The notes below the pieces were generated by a model that was given only the letters and a program-made list of their open reading frames with translations, was not told where the DNA came from and searched no databases. Positions 56,801 to 58,749 of a stretch of DNA of 64,000 nucleotides are shown here, piece by piece; position 1 is the stretch's first letter; the number at the start of each line of letters is the position of its first letter. Made by a program: the position numbers and the translations under genes. The DNA comes from Hirundichthys speculiger (lineage: Eukaryota > Chordata > Actinopteri > Beloniformes > Exocoetidae): the NCBI GenBank assembly GCA_018398805.1, contig JAGFBZ010000688.1, positions 124,001 to 188,000 on the forward strand, written 5' to 3'.

Positions 56801-58749
56801 GCTAACGCGAGCTAATGCTAACGTGCGCAAGTACGAAAATGTTTGAGAGGCTTGCTAGTAGTTTTTCAATGGAAAAAATAAATATCTGTTCATTTAAAGA
56901 GTCAAAACTATTTTTGATTTTGTTCATAGTATTGATGTAATGATCTTAGGTACATGTGTGTGTTATCGGTTATCGGTATCGGCCTTTAGGAGCTGAAAGT
57001 TATTGGTTATCGGTATCGGTTTTAAAAAAACAGTTATCGTGCATCCCTACCAATAGATGTCCACATGCTCTTTGACGTTATAGGTTCTGTTTATGTTGTA
57101 CTTAAGATTTATAATGATTTATGTTTCTAGCCTTTGCTATTTTGTCCCTATAAGACGTTTCCACAAAGCCATTATAAGCGGAGCCAGCCACATCTGAGGG
57201 AATTCTGGGCAGTCAGTGACCTGCTACATCACGCTATAAGGAGCTAGCTCCTACAGAAAAACCAACTCACGTGAGCACAAAAACTTCACGGGTCACAGAA
57301 ACACAATCCAACACAGTGTTTTTAATTTTGTCCACATTTGCGTCTGAAGCTACCCAAAAGCTACGGCCCGCGGCCAGGCTGCAGCCGCTCTGCAGGGAAG
57401 GCAAACGGAGAACAGGAAGTGACTGCCTGCAGCTGCAGGACTGTCGCGATGCAGTTTCATCATGTTTTCGCTCAACGCTTCACCACGCTGACCCGAGTTG
57501 CAGTTTTCAAAAAGAATGCTCAGGCAACGCTAACGCTAACGCTAACACTTCTGAAACGCTAACGCTAAGTTGGCAACAACATGGAGAGATTGCGAGCAAG
57601 TCTGCACCCCACCTCGCTGCTGAGATGTACGGAGGGAAAGCAGAAGGACGACACAAGCCGAGCCTTTGAGAGAGGAGGTCACCCAGCAAAGGCTCGGCGT
57701 GCATTTACTCATCCAATAAACGTGACGGGCCCGCCGCCTGGTGTCCTTCAGCGCCGGCGGCGCCTCGGCTTTGAATTCTGACATGAATTATGCCACCGGC
57801 GAGCGAATCGCAGCCAGCTCACGGTAATTAGCCGAGGAGCTAAGAGACTCTCAGTGTGGCACTCCAGTTTGATGAGAGCACTCGGCGAGGCTGAAAAACA
57901 AACAGGGATATTACGCTATCACTGCAACACGAGGGAGGGATGGAAACGCTGACATCATTCTGCCCGCGTTCATTTCTGCTCTGATGGGGGAAACATTTCT
58001 TTTTTTTAAATACTCCCTGTTTTAACGGGGACAAAACTGGAAAAAAGAGAGAGAAAAAAATTCACATTTTCTTCGAGACTGGGTCCACCTTTCATCTTCC
58101 TCCATACTTGTTTTAAAGATTTGATGACGCAATCGTTAGCGTGACAGCAGCAACAGCCGTGTTGCCATGTTTGATTGCTTTCCTCAGATACATATCAGGC
58201 TCGTTTGTGGTGGTGAACATGAATGGGGTTCGCTGGGAACCTGGAACGGTTTTGACCGTGCGTGAATTTTGAAAGAGCGTCGTTCACAACTGCCCAAATG
58301 AACTCGTTTACCCCCCACGCTGGTGAAGGAGAAAGAGAGCGTGCTCAGTTCACGTACGCACAAAATATGAACTAGTTTGTGAACTTTCGTTCAATGAAGG
58401 CGTTCAGGTACGACGCTGGCGCTCTGTTTTATGGCTTGTTGCTGTCCAGGGTCACCATTTGGCTCCGGTGCGGCCCGGCGGAGGGAGAACGAAGACGAGG
58501 CCGGGGGGCGTTAATACCAGATCTAAACGCACACTTACCCTGTTGAAGACGGGCAGCATCATGTAGAGCTTCTCCTCCTGCTCCTTCTGGGTCATGTGAC
58601 GGGGAGGGTGGCACAGCTCCGAGAAGAGGCGCCGCAGGTGCATGAGGCCGAGCGCGTTATCCTGGGGGCTGCACTCCTCCTGCCTCGGCCGCCCCATGAT
58701 CCTTTTCACCATGTTCATCTTGAGCGGCTTTGTCAGGGCAAAGGCAGCC
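39..58749 (-). CDS. wdfy3: wdfy3 (ALFY) gene, 5' 25 coding exons, partial at the 3' end
   Basis: Joined exons give a protein that follows vertebrate WDFY3/ALFY along its whole N-terminal part, starting MNMVKRIMGRP and including blocks such as LPWRRSAGEVL, FLKDSSDVSQTLLDDFR, GDDDMGTLLGLMHSAP and TTPHDIRLHG. WDFY3 is a very large cytoplasmic/nuclear scaffold that binds p62, ATG5 and PI3P and brings protein aggregates into autophagosomes; it is also needed in brain development (family knowledge). About 1,546 of roughly 3,500 residues are here: an ARM-like helical region and a ConA-like domain near residues 1110-1310. The BEACH, WD40 and FYVE domains lie outside. All introns are GT-AG except the last, which is GC-AG. 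Exon lengths and phases agree at every junction once five inserted bases in four exons are discounted. No promoter is visible: the first coding exon begins with a splice acceptor, so transcription starts further upstream. Confidence 0.96.
191..343 (-). CDS. wdfy3: wdfy3 coding exon 24
   Basis: Encodes residues 1472-1522, LLAMLLKKKRSLLNSHIL, TFSLVGTVDSGHETSII and AFQDLLCDFE. 153 nt, phase 0 at both ends. Acceptor GCGTAG, donor GTGAGG. Confidence 0.95.
504..1645. mobile_element. Fold-back DNA element, about 1.1 kb, near-palindromic
   Basis: The terminal 150-200 bp are inverted copies: 504-700 against 1500-1645, sharing GACAAAGTGGTATTACGAGA, CATTGTCAGT and GGTCCATGC. The AT-rich interior also mirrors itself, with CACCAAATTT and TTTTTGACAAAA blocks in both orientations. 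No coding capacity. It fills most of the 1,335-bp intron between exons 23 and 24. A second, split copy of the same interior lies at 14313-16415. Confidence 0.8.
1679..1869 (-). CDS. wdfy3: wdfy3 coding exon 23
   Basis: Encodes residues 1408-1471, VRAFVPKPVATNLQYVGG, ILGLVAMASDVEGLYAAV and LVCVVKSNPLASKEMERI, ending KGYQ; nearly invariant in vertebrates. Acceptor CCTCAG, donor GTCAGA at 1673-1678. A fold-back transposon ends about 30 bp beyond the donor. Confidence 0.96.
1962..2073 (-). CDS. wdfy3: wdfy3 coding exon 22
   Basis: Encodes residues 1371-1407, LAVSSHENATPVKLIHN, then AGHLNGPARSVGA and GYLG. It has no methionine and is short, so only splice context reveals it. Acceptor CCTCAG, donor GTAAAA, phase 1. 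Confidence 0.94.
2322..2753. mobile_element. MITE family B, copy 1
   Basis: Ends GGGCTGGGCAAGTTAACG and CGTTGCCCAGCCC, with subterminal GCGATTAATCG repeats. hAT-like from its ends and from the 8-bp duplication at another copy (20719). Non-coding. Confidence 0.82.
2929..3089 (-). CDS. wdfy3: wdfy3 coding exon 21
   Basis: Encodes residues 1317-1370, KDSKTEVAPATPVGL, VPEEKVSFSLHALSVS and IRKVYNKLDSKAIAKQ. Acceptor CCCCAG, donor GTGAGG at 2923-2928, phase 0. The intron to exon 20 is 90 bp. Confidence 0.95.
3180..3413 (-). CDS. wdfy3: wdfy3 coding exon 20, two inserted bases
   Basis: Encodes residues 1240-1316, LHYIHSAPGGSGSTNPP, GTPPAQRQVSNLVWRLGP, FLEEVLPASSV and SFQAVYLPC. 234 nt where phases need 232. 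Two one-base expansions, a T in 3204-3205 and a C in 3207-3210, sit five bases apart between SYVG and SFQAV. End of the ConA-like region. Acceptor CTGCAG, donor GTAAGC at 3174-3179. Confidence 0.92.
3500..3781. mobile_element. hAT-type MITE with 8-bp target duplication GTTTAGAT
   Basis: CAGTGGTTCTCAACC at the left, TTGAGAAACCCTA at the right, with perfect GTTTAGAT at 3492-3499 and 3782-3789. The interior is an inverted repeat of GGGCGCCCCTCATTTGTGCC. Non-coding. Confidence 0.88.
3782..4235. other. Intron part: GATA run, retroelement tail and AAAC run
   Basis: (GATA)n at 3788-3804 leads into ACTTTATTGTCTGTCACG, like the 3' end of a fish LINE or SINE. Then (AAAC)n at 3976-4007, and a TCC run at 4185-4203 just before exon 19. 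No gene seen. Confidence 0.5.
4236..4418 (-). CDS. wdfy3: wdfy3 coding exon 19, one-base insertion
   Basis: Encodes residues 1179-1239, SDESSEEASFYEILPCC, RFRCGELI, then QWHHLVLVMSKGML and ALYIDGQL. 183 nt where splice phases need 182. An extra G at 4341 (plus strand) shifts the frame between CGELI and EGQWHH. QWHHLVLV and YIDGQL are hallmark strands of the ConA-like domain. Acceptor AAGCAG, donor GTAAGG. Confidence 0.93.
4512..4730 (-). CDS. wdfy3: wdfy3 coding exon 18, start of ConA-like domain
   Basis: Encodes residues 1106-1178, ERLFPPPSGLSYSTWF, then HPVRLLTVVRRA, EQHYVCLAVVLSAKD and STKEELLQTY. The SYSTWF pattern and the following strands are typical of the concanavalin A-like domain of BEACH proteins. 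Acceptor CCCCAG, donor GTGAGA. Confidence 0.95.
4731..5043. other. Intron stretch without gene
   Basis: Poly-G at 4731-4745 (C-rich tract before the exon 18 acceptor) and a poly-A run at 4911-4931. Nothing else recognised. Confidence 0.5.
5044..6058. mobile_element. MITE family C, copy 1 (8-bp duplication CTTATTCA/C)
   Basis: TAGGGATGCACGATAACT to AGTTATCGTGCATCACTA, flanked by CTTATTCA at 5036-5043 and CTTATTCC at 6059-6066. Non-autonomous hAT-like element of about 1 kb with a conserved interior (CTGCAGCACAGCGCTGATCA). Confidence 0.9.
6059..7357. other. Intron: purine-rich tract and (GT)n
   Basis: 6120-6360 is almost pure GGAAGGGA-type purine sequence on the plus strand, and 6904-6945 is (GT)n. 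The minus-strand open frames here are low-complexity shadows. No gene seen. Confidence 0.6.
7358..7667. mobile_element. DNA MITE with TACCGTATTTTCCGGACTAT ends
   Basis: Left TACCGTATTTTCCGGACTAT, right CTTTATAGTCCAGAAAT then TACGGTA. About 310 bp, non-coding, a type common in fish. Superfamily not assigned; no clear target duplication beyond the terminal TA. Confidence 0.8.
7668..8000. other. Intron stretch without recognised feature
   Basis: Short open frames on both strands (for example 7719-8036) run into exon 17 and resemble no known protein. Nothing recognised. Confidence 0.4.
8001..8101 (-). CDS. wdfy3: wdfy3 coding exon 17
   Basis: Encodes residues 1072-1105, CLFLPSLAPHNAPTNNT to GMGTG. 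Length 101 nt fits phase 1 at both ends. Acceptor CGCCCAG, donor GTGAGA. Leads into the ConA-like domain. Confidence 0.94.
8102..9077. other. Intron stretch without recognised feature
   Basis: Poly-T at 8629-8645 and a G-rich run at 8390-8410. Nothing else recognised. Confidence 0.4.
9078..9395. mobile_element. MITE with TTAA-flanked inverted ends
   Basis: Left TTAAAGGTAGGGTAAGC, right GCTTACCCTGCCTTTAA, about 318 bp. A TTAA at each border suggests piggyBac- or Kolobok-type insertion. Similar ends occur alone at 33452-33470 and 40329-40346. Confidence 0.75.
9487..10156. mobile_element. MITE family G, copy 1, TA-flanked
   Basis: CAGTGATCCCTTATTTTTCG at the left, GGGATCACTG at the right, TA on both sides. 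About 670 bp. TA target suggests Tc1/mariner. Interior shared with 28983-29558. Confidence 0.82.
10159..11065. other. Intron stretch without recognised feature
   Basis: GC-rich sequence with several overlapping open frames on both strands (10140-10815), none resembling a known protein and none with splice or start context. Nothing recognised. Confidence 0.4.
11066..11556 (+). mobile_element. Decayed hAT element with 17-bp tandem repeats and BED-finger remnant
   Basis: Left end TAGGGTTGGGAATCGAGAAC, followed by about eight units of AGAACCTGTTCCTGTAG (11082-11228). At 11407-11548 the plus strand reads RFKRSKVWLHFTK, then in a shifted frame HCKVEITASGGNTANTQKHL and RIQH, the pattern of an N-terminal BED zinc finger of a hAT transposase. 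The catalytic part is not visible and the right end was not found. Confidence 0.72.
11557..13101. other. Intron, mostly unrecognised
   Basis: AT-rich to about 12120, possibly the rest of the decayed hAT element. Three tandem copies of a 14-mer based on GTGTGTCAGGTAG lie at 12540-12582. Nothing else recognised. Confidence 0.4.
13102..13200. mobile_element. MITE family B, end fragment
   Basis: TAGGGCTGGGCAACGATTAA followed by GCGATTAATCGCATG and CACGATTAATCGC, then sequence leaves the family. One end only. Confidence 0.75.
13359..13596 (-). CDS. wdfy3: wdfy3 coding exon 16
   Basis: Encodes residues 993-1071, SMTMSTEGFG to VEFDTSLEGFG, including SAEGSTVPLTRVKCLVSM and TTPHDIRLHG. Acceptor CCGCAG, donor GTCAGT at 13353-13358. 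Confidence 0.96.
13597..13960. other. Intron stretch without recognised feature
   Basis: Only the exon 16 acceptor region at its left edge; nothing else recognised. Confidence 0.4.
13961..14312. mobile_element. MITE family A, copy 1
   Basis: GTGAGTATTGG to TTTCACACCCCTA with GATACGATATTATCACAATA and ATCGATATTAGGAGCTGAA inside. Other copies at 16416 and 20344. Confidence 0.78.
14313..16415. mobile_element. Second fold-back element copy, split by the L2-like LINE
   Basis: 14313-14572 and 16070-16415 repeat the interior of the element at 504-1645 (GGTAAAATCACCAAATTT, TTGTCACTTTTTAA, TTTTGACAAAA). The two halves meet in TTTGTAAA/AAAATTAACTA at the LINE borders. It lies between two copies of MITE family A. 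Confidence 0.78.
14573..16069 (+). mobile_element. L2-like LINE, 5'-truncated, intact reverse transcriptase part
   Basis: Non-LTR retrotransposon of the L2/Maui type by RT resemblance and 3' end. The open frame runs to a stop at 15925 with about 450 residues: NFRPISNLSLLSKILE, GFRSRHSTETALLK, LLDLTAAFDTVNH (motif A), QGVPQGSVLGPLLF (motif B), HCYADDIQLY (motif C) and LGVIFDSHLTF. The endonuclease half is absent, as usual for 5'-truncated insertions. The 3' UTR has AAGCGCTTTAGAAATAAAAT followed by (ATT)n. It interrupts a fold-back element, whose halves lie at 14313-14572 and from 16070. The absence of stops suggests a recent insertion. Confidence 0.93.
16416..17060. mobile_element. MITE family A, copy 2, ends uncertain
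   Basis: ATGTATCGTGATACGTGG onward follows copy 1 to about 16731. The rest, ending ATCGATATTGGAATCGTATC, may be another related element. Confidence 0.6.
17209..17473. mobile_element. hAT-type MITE with duplication CTTTAAAG/CTTCAAAG
   Basis: CAGTGCTTCTCAATT to TTTGAGAAGAACTG, flanked by CTTTAAAG (17201-17208) and CTTCAAAG (17474-17481). Non-coding. Confidence 0.85.
17797..18776. mobile_element. hAT-like MITE, 980 bp
   Basis: TAGGGATGTAACAATATAG to CGTTCCATCCCTA, flanked by AACTGAAG (17789-17796) and ATCTGAAG (18777-18784), seven of eight matching. Non-coding interior. Confidence 0.82.
18880..18992 (-). CDS. wdfy3: wdfy3 coding exon 15
   Basis: Encodes residues 955-992, EFLRLGNPLNCGAWDKK to HKPSSLSYDAEMR. 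Acceptor CCCTCAG, donor GTAAGC at 18874-18879, phase 1. The minus-strand open frame in this stretch is a different frame; the correct frame is fixed by both junctions. Confidence 0.94.
18993..20013. other. Intron between exons 14 and 15 without recognised feature
   Basis: Poly-A at 19121-19138 and poly-T at 19297-19308. No gene or clear element recognised. Confidence 0.4.
20014..20228 (-). CDS. wdfy3: wdfy3 coding exon 14
   Basis: Encodes residues 884-954, HALDLQLAVANILQLLV to LASQALQPMALR, with LADEDHPLHPPLQRMFERL. Acceptor TGCTCAG; donor GTTAAA is weak but the phase (2 nt left over) fits exon 15. Confidence 0.95.
20344..21451. mobile_element. MITE family A, copy 3, interrupted by family B
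   Basis: AGGGGTGAGTATTGGTAAGG to TTTTTTTTCACACTCCTA. Sequence of copy 1 stops at 20718 and resumes at 21322 around a nested family B element. Confidence 0.82.
20719..21321. mobile_element. MITE family B nested in family A, 8-bp duplication
   Basis: AGGGCTGGGCAAGTTAATGC to TTGCCCAGCCCTA, flanked by GTCTTTGC (20711-20718) and GTTTTTGC (21322-21329), seven of eight matching. The 8-bp duplication supports hAT membership and gives the order of insertion (B after A). Confidence 0.85.
21565..22440. repeat. Dispersed fish repeats resembling LINE/SINE 3' parts
   Basis: (TTCAA)n at 21567-21590, then TTTTATTTATATAGCG and AGGCGCTTTACAGAGACC, then AAACCTTGAGCAGGACCTGG, a widespread fish repeat. A second piece ends GAAATTGACAATAAAGTTGAC followed by a (TGACTT)-like run, typical of non-LTR retrotransposon tails. 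No coding part. Confidence 0.65.
22441..23033. other. Intron stretch without recognised feature
   Basis: Poly-T at 22791-22805. Nothing else recognised. Confidence 0.4.
23034..23223 (-). CDS. wdfy3: wdfy3 coding exon 13
   Basis: Encodes residues 820-883, HGYNGTSGPPAPVRAL, then DLKLHL and VVIHPGAVLAMLDLLPSV. The first part, with its GPPAPV and PSPPSSSS stretches, is divergent; the VIHPGA block is the conserved anchor. Acceptor CCACAG, donor GTGAGC, phase 0. Confidence 0.93.
23224..23680. other. Intron stretch without recognised feature
   Basis: An (AAG)n-like run at 23370-23402. Nothing else recognised. Confidence 0.4.
23720..24260. repeat. Element with four tandem 103-110 bp units
   Basis: Units containing CTTACTCACATTGTAGG and TGGCAATGGGCGTGTC start near 23800, 23903, 24006 and 24116, spaced 103, 103 and 110 bp. 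The array lies between partly inverted ends (ACCTCCCGCTAGCCGCTACC near 23740 and GGTGGGATAGCGGGTTTAGG near 24230), as in an internally amplified MITE. The short open frames here repeat with the unit and are not genes. Confidence 0.8.
24300..25990. other. Intron stretch without recognised gene
   Basis: I searched this and neighbouring sequence for the extra wdfy3 exon known between exons 12 and 13 in mammals and saw none. Several short open frames lack any similarity. Confidence 0.4.
25992..27760. repeat. Minisatellite, 13-bp unit GAAGGAGCTCACC, about 136 copies
   Basis: The 13-bp phase holds across 1.77 kb: for example GCTTACTAAA recurs at 26631, 26891, 27060 and 27177, spaced 260, 169 and 117 bp, all multiples of 13. 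A 169-bp (13-unit) higher-order block is repeated. Most units contain the palindrome GAGCTC. No open frame survives because TAG and TGA variants are frequent. Confidence 0.95.
27761..28642. other. Intron stretch without recognised gene
   Basis: A 153-codon plus-strand frame (28189-28650) is rich in E, R and A, without family resemblance or splice support; I do not call it a gene. Confidence 0.4.
28643..28982 (-). mobile_element. Non-LTR retrotransposon fragment (EN-RT linker and RT start)
   Basis: On the minus strand reads DVWKGLRQITNYKPKAPP, then LANDLNEFYCRFERQ, then INERDVNKLFRRQNPRKAAG and PDSISSSSPKHFADQL, in frames broken by a shift and stops. This is the linker before a LINE reverse transcriptase and its first block. 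It abuts a truncated copy of MITE family G at about 28983. Confidence 0.75.
28983..29558. mobile_element. MITE family G, copy 2, truncated, opposite orientation
   Basis: From ACATCACAGGATGTTGTGCG to AATAAGGGATCACTG followed by TA; reverse complement of most of 9487-10156. Its left part is missing where it meets the LINE fragment. Confidence 0.8.
29561..30198. other. Intron stretch without recognised feature
   Basis: Poly-T at 29656-29673. Nothing else recognised. Confidence 0.4.
30207..30537. mobile_element. hAT-type MITE with duplication ATCTAGAG/ATCTAGAA
   Basis: CAGTGATTCCCAAAGTGTGG to AAGTTTGGGAATGGCTG, flanked by ATCTAGAG (30199-30206) and ATCTAGAA (30538-30545). Non-coding. Confidence 0.86.
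30708..30905 (-). CDS. wdfy3: wdfy3 coding exon 12
   Basis: Encodes residues 754-819, LLGCFSDTKKLSPTG to KMATDSFDR, including CPTLKHCSKLFIYLYK. Acceptor CCTCCAG, donor GTCAGC at 30702-30707. Mammalian WDFY3 has roughly 28 more residues after this block; I did not find a matching exon before exon 13. Confidence 0.95.
30906..31301. other. Intron stretch without recognised feature
   Basis: Poly-T at 31067-31080 and poly-A at 31101-31112. Nothing else recognised. Confidence 0.4.
31738..32341. mobile_element. MITE family D, copy 1, carrying a MADF-domain coding scrap
   Basis: TAGGGATGCACATTTTGG to CATGTGCATCCCTA; flanks GTAGCGAC and GTAGCAAT match six of eight. On the minus strand (31999-32244) it encodes RVIGKMRKYPHLYDSGSP, HYKDSTYSSNSWREIA and ETVRKWKNARDTF, the pattern of a MADF (Myb/SANT-like) DNA-binding domain. 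No transposase is visible. Confidence 0.78.
32404..33220. mobile_element. hAT-type MITE with duplication TTTAGAGA
   Basis: Left TTTTCCCAAACTTTTTAGCG, right CACACTTTGGGAATCCCTGA, with perfect TTTAGAGA at 32396-32403 and 33221-33228. Nested in the element 31302-33419. Confidence 0.85.
33420..34002. other. Intron stretch with one isolated MITE end
   Basis: CGCTTACCCTGCCTTTAAAG at about 33455-33474 matches the right end of the element at 9078-9395. Nothing else recognised. Confidence 0.45.
34003..34274 (-). CDS. wdfy3: wdfy3 coding exon 11
   Basis: Encodes residues 664-753, ALLAVLRESHRTRTVF to YEKLADAVR, with VGGFVYVTSLLVAMERSL and VFCTLTAAMRYEPANSHFF. Acceptor CCACAG, donor GTGAGG, leaving with AG of a split arginine codon. 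Confidence 0.96.
34275..35015. other. Intron stretch without recognised feature
   Basis: Poly-A at 34470-34485. Nothing else recognised. Confidence 0.4.
35016..35085. mobile_element. MITE family B, end fragment
   Basis: TAGGGCTGGGCAAGTTAACG then sequence diverges into AT repeats. Confidence 0.65.
35187..36266. mobile_element. MITE family B, long copy (1.08 kb) with a short open frame
   Basis: TAGGGCTGGGGAAGTTAACG to TTTTGCCCAGCCCTA. It contains an open frame at 35799-36077 (MIHGLIKLLNFNMDIFILKF, then TRLFVTTDKLNSPLKVS) that is nearly identical in the copy at 53896-54998. I do not recognise the peptide; the conservation may only reflect recent copying. Confidence 0.82.
36414..36629. mobile_element. 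MITE family C, truncated copy
   Basis: Right-hand 216 bp of the family, ending GATAATTATCGTGCACCCCT. Confidence 0.8.
36630..37378. other. Intron stretch without recognised feature
   Basis: Nothing recognised apart from the exon 10 donor at its right edge. Confidence 0.4.
37379..37572 (-). CDS. wdfy3: wdfy3 coding exon 10
   Basis: Encodes residues 599-663, LFREFGGARCVHNIVKY to ELQLKTDILR, including IIQQLVLSPSGDDDMGTLL. Acceptor TCACAG, donor GTGAGT at 37373-37378, phase 0. Confidence 0.96.
37844..38930. mobile_element. MITE family C, complete copy, duplication AGTATAAC
   Basis: TAGGGATGCACAATAACTG to GTTATCGTGCACCCCTA, with perfect AGTATAAC at 37836-37843 and 38931-38938. 1,087 bp, opposite orientation to copy 1. 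Confidence 0.92.
38939..40154. other. Intron stretch without recognised feature
   Basis: Two minus-strand frames at 39766-40081 resemble nothing known. No gene or element recognised. Confidence 0.4.
40155..40265 (-). CDS. wdfy3: wdfy3 coding exon 9
   Basis: Encodes residues 562-598, DCKNSSVAEEQKQLAW then LVMETLTVLLQGSN and a short TNTNA stretch. Acceptor TTTAG, donor GTAAAG. Separated from exon 8 by only 104 bp. Confidence 0.93.
40370..40856 (-). CDS. wdfy3: wdfy3 coding exon 8, one-base insertion
   Basis: The largest exon here, residues 400-561: HTVRNIQAFAVLQNAFL, then YFILESQHTLSQFAE, FVVFSLNYVPCKELF and VGLLEVLVNLLHKYAALLKDP. Splice phases demand 486 nt but it has 487. The frame changes at an extra A at 40522-40523, between AVRTL and LKLARHD. 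Near its end are five glutamines (CAG run near 40390-40404). Acceptor CCTCCAG, donor GTGAGG. Confidence 0.94.
40918..41190. mobile_element. MITE family C, truncated copy near exon 8
   Basis: TAGGGGTGCACGATAACTAT to about TTTTAGCAGTTGCT, then cut. Begins about 60 bp upstream of the exon 8 acceptor. Confidence 0.8.
41407..42501. mobile_element. MITE family C, complete copy, duplication TCAGGTAG
   Basis: TTGGGATGCATGATAACTG to GTTATCGTGCACCCCTA, with perfect TCAGGTAG at 41399-41406 and 42502-42509. Confidence 0.92.
42510..43928. other. Intron stretch with a 25-bp poly-C run
   Basis: C run at 42755-42779. Several short open frames on both strands without similarity. No gene recognised. Confidence 0.45.
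43937..44691. mobile_element. MITE family C, complete copy, duplication GCATTAAT
   Basis: TAGGGGTGCACGATAACTAT to CAGTTATCGTGTATCCCTA, perfect GCATTAAT at 43929-43936 and 44692-44699. At 755 bp it lacks an inner segment. Confidence 0.92.
44700..45144. other. Intron stretch without recognised feature
   Basis: Nothing recognised apart from the exon 7 donor at its right edge. Confidence 0.4.
45145..45311 (-). CDS. wdfy3: wdfy3 coding exon 7
   Basis: Encodes residues 344-399, LEQAKEDESKDALKDLV to PQPTGKG. Acceptor CTCGCAG, donor GTACGT just left of 45145, phase 1. The intron upstream of it is almost entirely a transposon whose edge lies about 28 bp from this acceptor. Confidence 0.95.
45340..46385 (+). 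mobile_element. hAT-like element with BED-finger scrap and internal tandem array
   Basis: AT-rich ends (GAAAAACTAGAATTG at the left, ATAAAAACTAGCAAAACTGC at the right). The plus-strand frame 45626-45817 reads KVGRKRLSPFWDFFDYDCV then NDKNKCLV and MCGILLKEKKT, like the BED zinc finger of hAT transposases. A tandem array follows at 45809-46050. The element fills nearly all of the intron between exons 6 and 7. Confidence 0.7.
45809..46050. repeat. Tandem array, alternating 53- and 43-bp units
   Basis: GAAGGCTAAC recurs at 45809, 45862, 45905, 45958 and 46001, spacing 53, 43, 53, 43: a 96-bp higher-order unit. Units contain CTAGCTGGATAAGCTAGCC and CCCCCTGGAAA. Confidence 0.9.
46422..46608 (-). 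CDS. wdfy3: wdfy3 coding exon 6
   Basis: Encodes residues 282-343, EKECLATCVQNMQQ to FLCDLTLR, with the conserved DDLSPLEIVEMFAGLSCF block. Acceptor TTCCAG, donor GTTAGA just left of 46422; enters with 2 nt and leaves with 2 nt of a split codon (187 nt). Confidence 0.95.
46609..47204. other. Intron stretch without recognised feature
   Basis: Nothing recognised apart from the exon 6 acceptor at its left edge. Confidence 0.4.
47205..48720. repeat. Satellite-like array, 142-bp unit, 11 copies
   Basis: TTTACCCGAAGGTGA begins at 47221, 47358, 47512, 47633, 47776, 47919, 48061, 48204, 48346, 48489 and 48630. Later spacings are 141-143 bp; early ones vary (137, 154, 121). Two monomer types tend to alternate, one with GAAGTGCTCCGTTTGCGGGG, one with TGGAGCTACCTGTTTGTGAG, giving roughly 285-bp dimers. 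Open frames inside repeat with the unit and are not genes. Confidence 0.93.
48930..49122 (-). CDS. wdfy3: wdfy3 coding exon 5
   Basis: Encodes residues 218-281, ILVKLCTFVSPAEELAQK to INVVKYIH, including LPWRRSAGEVL. Acceptor CCGCAG, donor GTACAC at 48924-48929, leaving in phase 1. A 142-bp satellite array begins about 200 bp downstream in the next intron. Confidence 0.95.
49401..49638 (-). CDS. wdfy3: wdfy3 coding exon 4, one-base insertion and proline-rich expansion
   Basis: Begins KTVDCMTTMS and ends LLQKVFVQ, residues 139-217. Both flanking junctions are phase 0, yet the exon is 238 nt, one more than a multiple of three. The frame changes after CMTTMS at 49608-49611; beyond that point the expected VPSTLVKCLYLFFDLPH block continues in another frame. 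Between LPH and the RRALLQKVFVQ block sits a segment rich in P, G, A and Q with nine consecutive prolines (near 49505-49540), longer than the equivalent stretch I recall from mammals. Acceptor at 49639, donor GTAACT. Confidence 0.92.
49639..50354. other. Intron stretch without recognised feature
   Basis: Nothing recognised apart from the exon 4 acceptor at its left edge. Confidence 0.4.
50363..51411. mobile_element. MITE family C, complete copy, duplication GTCCACGT
   Basis: TAGGGATGCACCATAACTG to GTTATTATGCAACCCTA, perfect GTCCACGT at 50355-50362 and 51412-51419. Confidence 0.92.
51812..52434. mobile_element. MITE family D, copy 2, with decayed MADF scrap
   Basis: TAGGGATGCACATTTTGG to CATGTGCATCCCTA. 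The minus strand at about 52120-52270 gives RVIEKMRKYPHLYDPGSP and HYKDSTYSSN, then a stop where copy 1 continues SWREIA. No clear target duplication. Confidence 0.75.
52435..53572. other. Intron stretch without recognised gene
   Basis: AAG-rich run at 52838-52858 and poly-T at 53251-53272. Short frames on both strands without similarity. Confidence 0.4.
53573..53682 (-). CDS. wdfy3: wdfy3 coding exon 3
   Basis: Encodes residues 102-138, EAASRAIVQFLEVNQSEE to LLASSGQ. Acceptor CTGCAG ends at 53683; donor GTGAGT ends the exon at 53573, phase 0. Length 110 nt fits the phase 1 entry. Confidence 0.95.
53811..53875. repeat. (TA)n microsatellite
   Basis: TA dinucleotides, continuing as ATATATAT at 54999-55018 on the far side of a family B element, which suggests that element landed in the microsatellite. 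Confidence 0.85.
53896..54998. mobile_element. MITE family B, long copy in reverse orientation
   Basis: Right end GTTAACTTGTCCAGCCCTA; left end begins CGCGATTAATTGC without the terminal CAGCCC part, lost into T and TA runs. It carries the same short frame as 35799-36077 (minus strand 54189-54401). Confidence 0.82.
54999..55685. other. Intron stretch without recognised feature
   Basis: Nothing recognised beyond the (AT)n at its start and a poly-A run at 55335-55356. Confidence 0.4.
55686..55809 (-). CDS. wdfy3: wdfy3 coding exon 2
   Basis: Encodes residues 61-101, VFGNAPPSSMMEKFSDLL to RRRASNKST, a conserved helical stretch. Acceptor CTTCAG precedes GTGTTTGGG; donor GTGAAC is at 55680-55685. 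Enters in phase 0 and leaves in phase 1 (124 nt). Confidence 0.95.
55810..56205. other. Intron stretch without recognised feature
   Basis: Nothing recognised apart from the exon 2 acceptor at its left edge. Confidence 0.4.
56214..57049. mobile_element. MITE family C, complete copy, duplication ACAATAGA/CCAATAGA
   Basis: TAGGGGCGCATGATAACTTT to GTTATCGTGCATCCCTA, flanks at 56206-56213 and 57050-57057 matching seven of eight. 836 bp. Confidence 0.88.
57058..58538. other. Intron stretch without recognised gene
   Basis: A 132-codon plus-strand frame (57271-57669) shows no similarity or splice support. A short CTAACG hexamer run is at 57528-57566. Confidence 0.4.
58539..58749 (-). CDS. wdfy3: wdfy3 coding exon 1 (start codon 58716-58718)
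   Basis: Encodes residues 1-60 (MNMVKRIMGRP to LPVFNR). The start was chosen because WDFY3 orthologues begin MNM; A is at -3, and codon 3 (58710-58712) is a second in-frame ATG. The first 31 bases of the exon are 5' UTR, but the frame stays open back to the acceptor (CT at 58750-58751), so a longer N-terminus from an upstream exon cannot be excluded from sequence alone. The donor is GTAAGT at 58533-58538, phase 0. Confidence 0.95.

Noticed and set aside
57271..57669. Plus-strand 132-codon open frame
   Set aside because: No recognisable family, and overlapping frames on the other strand are equally long; looks like chance.
39..58749. wdfy3 as a pseudogene
   Set aside because: 25 exons with sound splice sites, matching phases and highly conserved protein; only isolated one-base insertions disturb it. 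A dead gene would also show stops, deletions and decayed splice sites.
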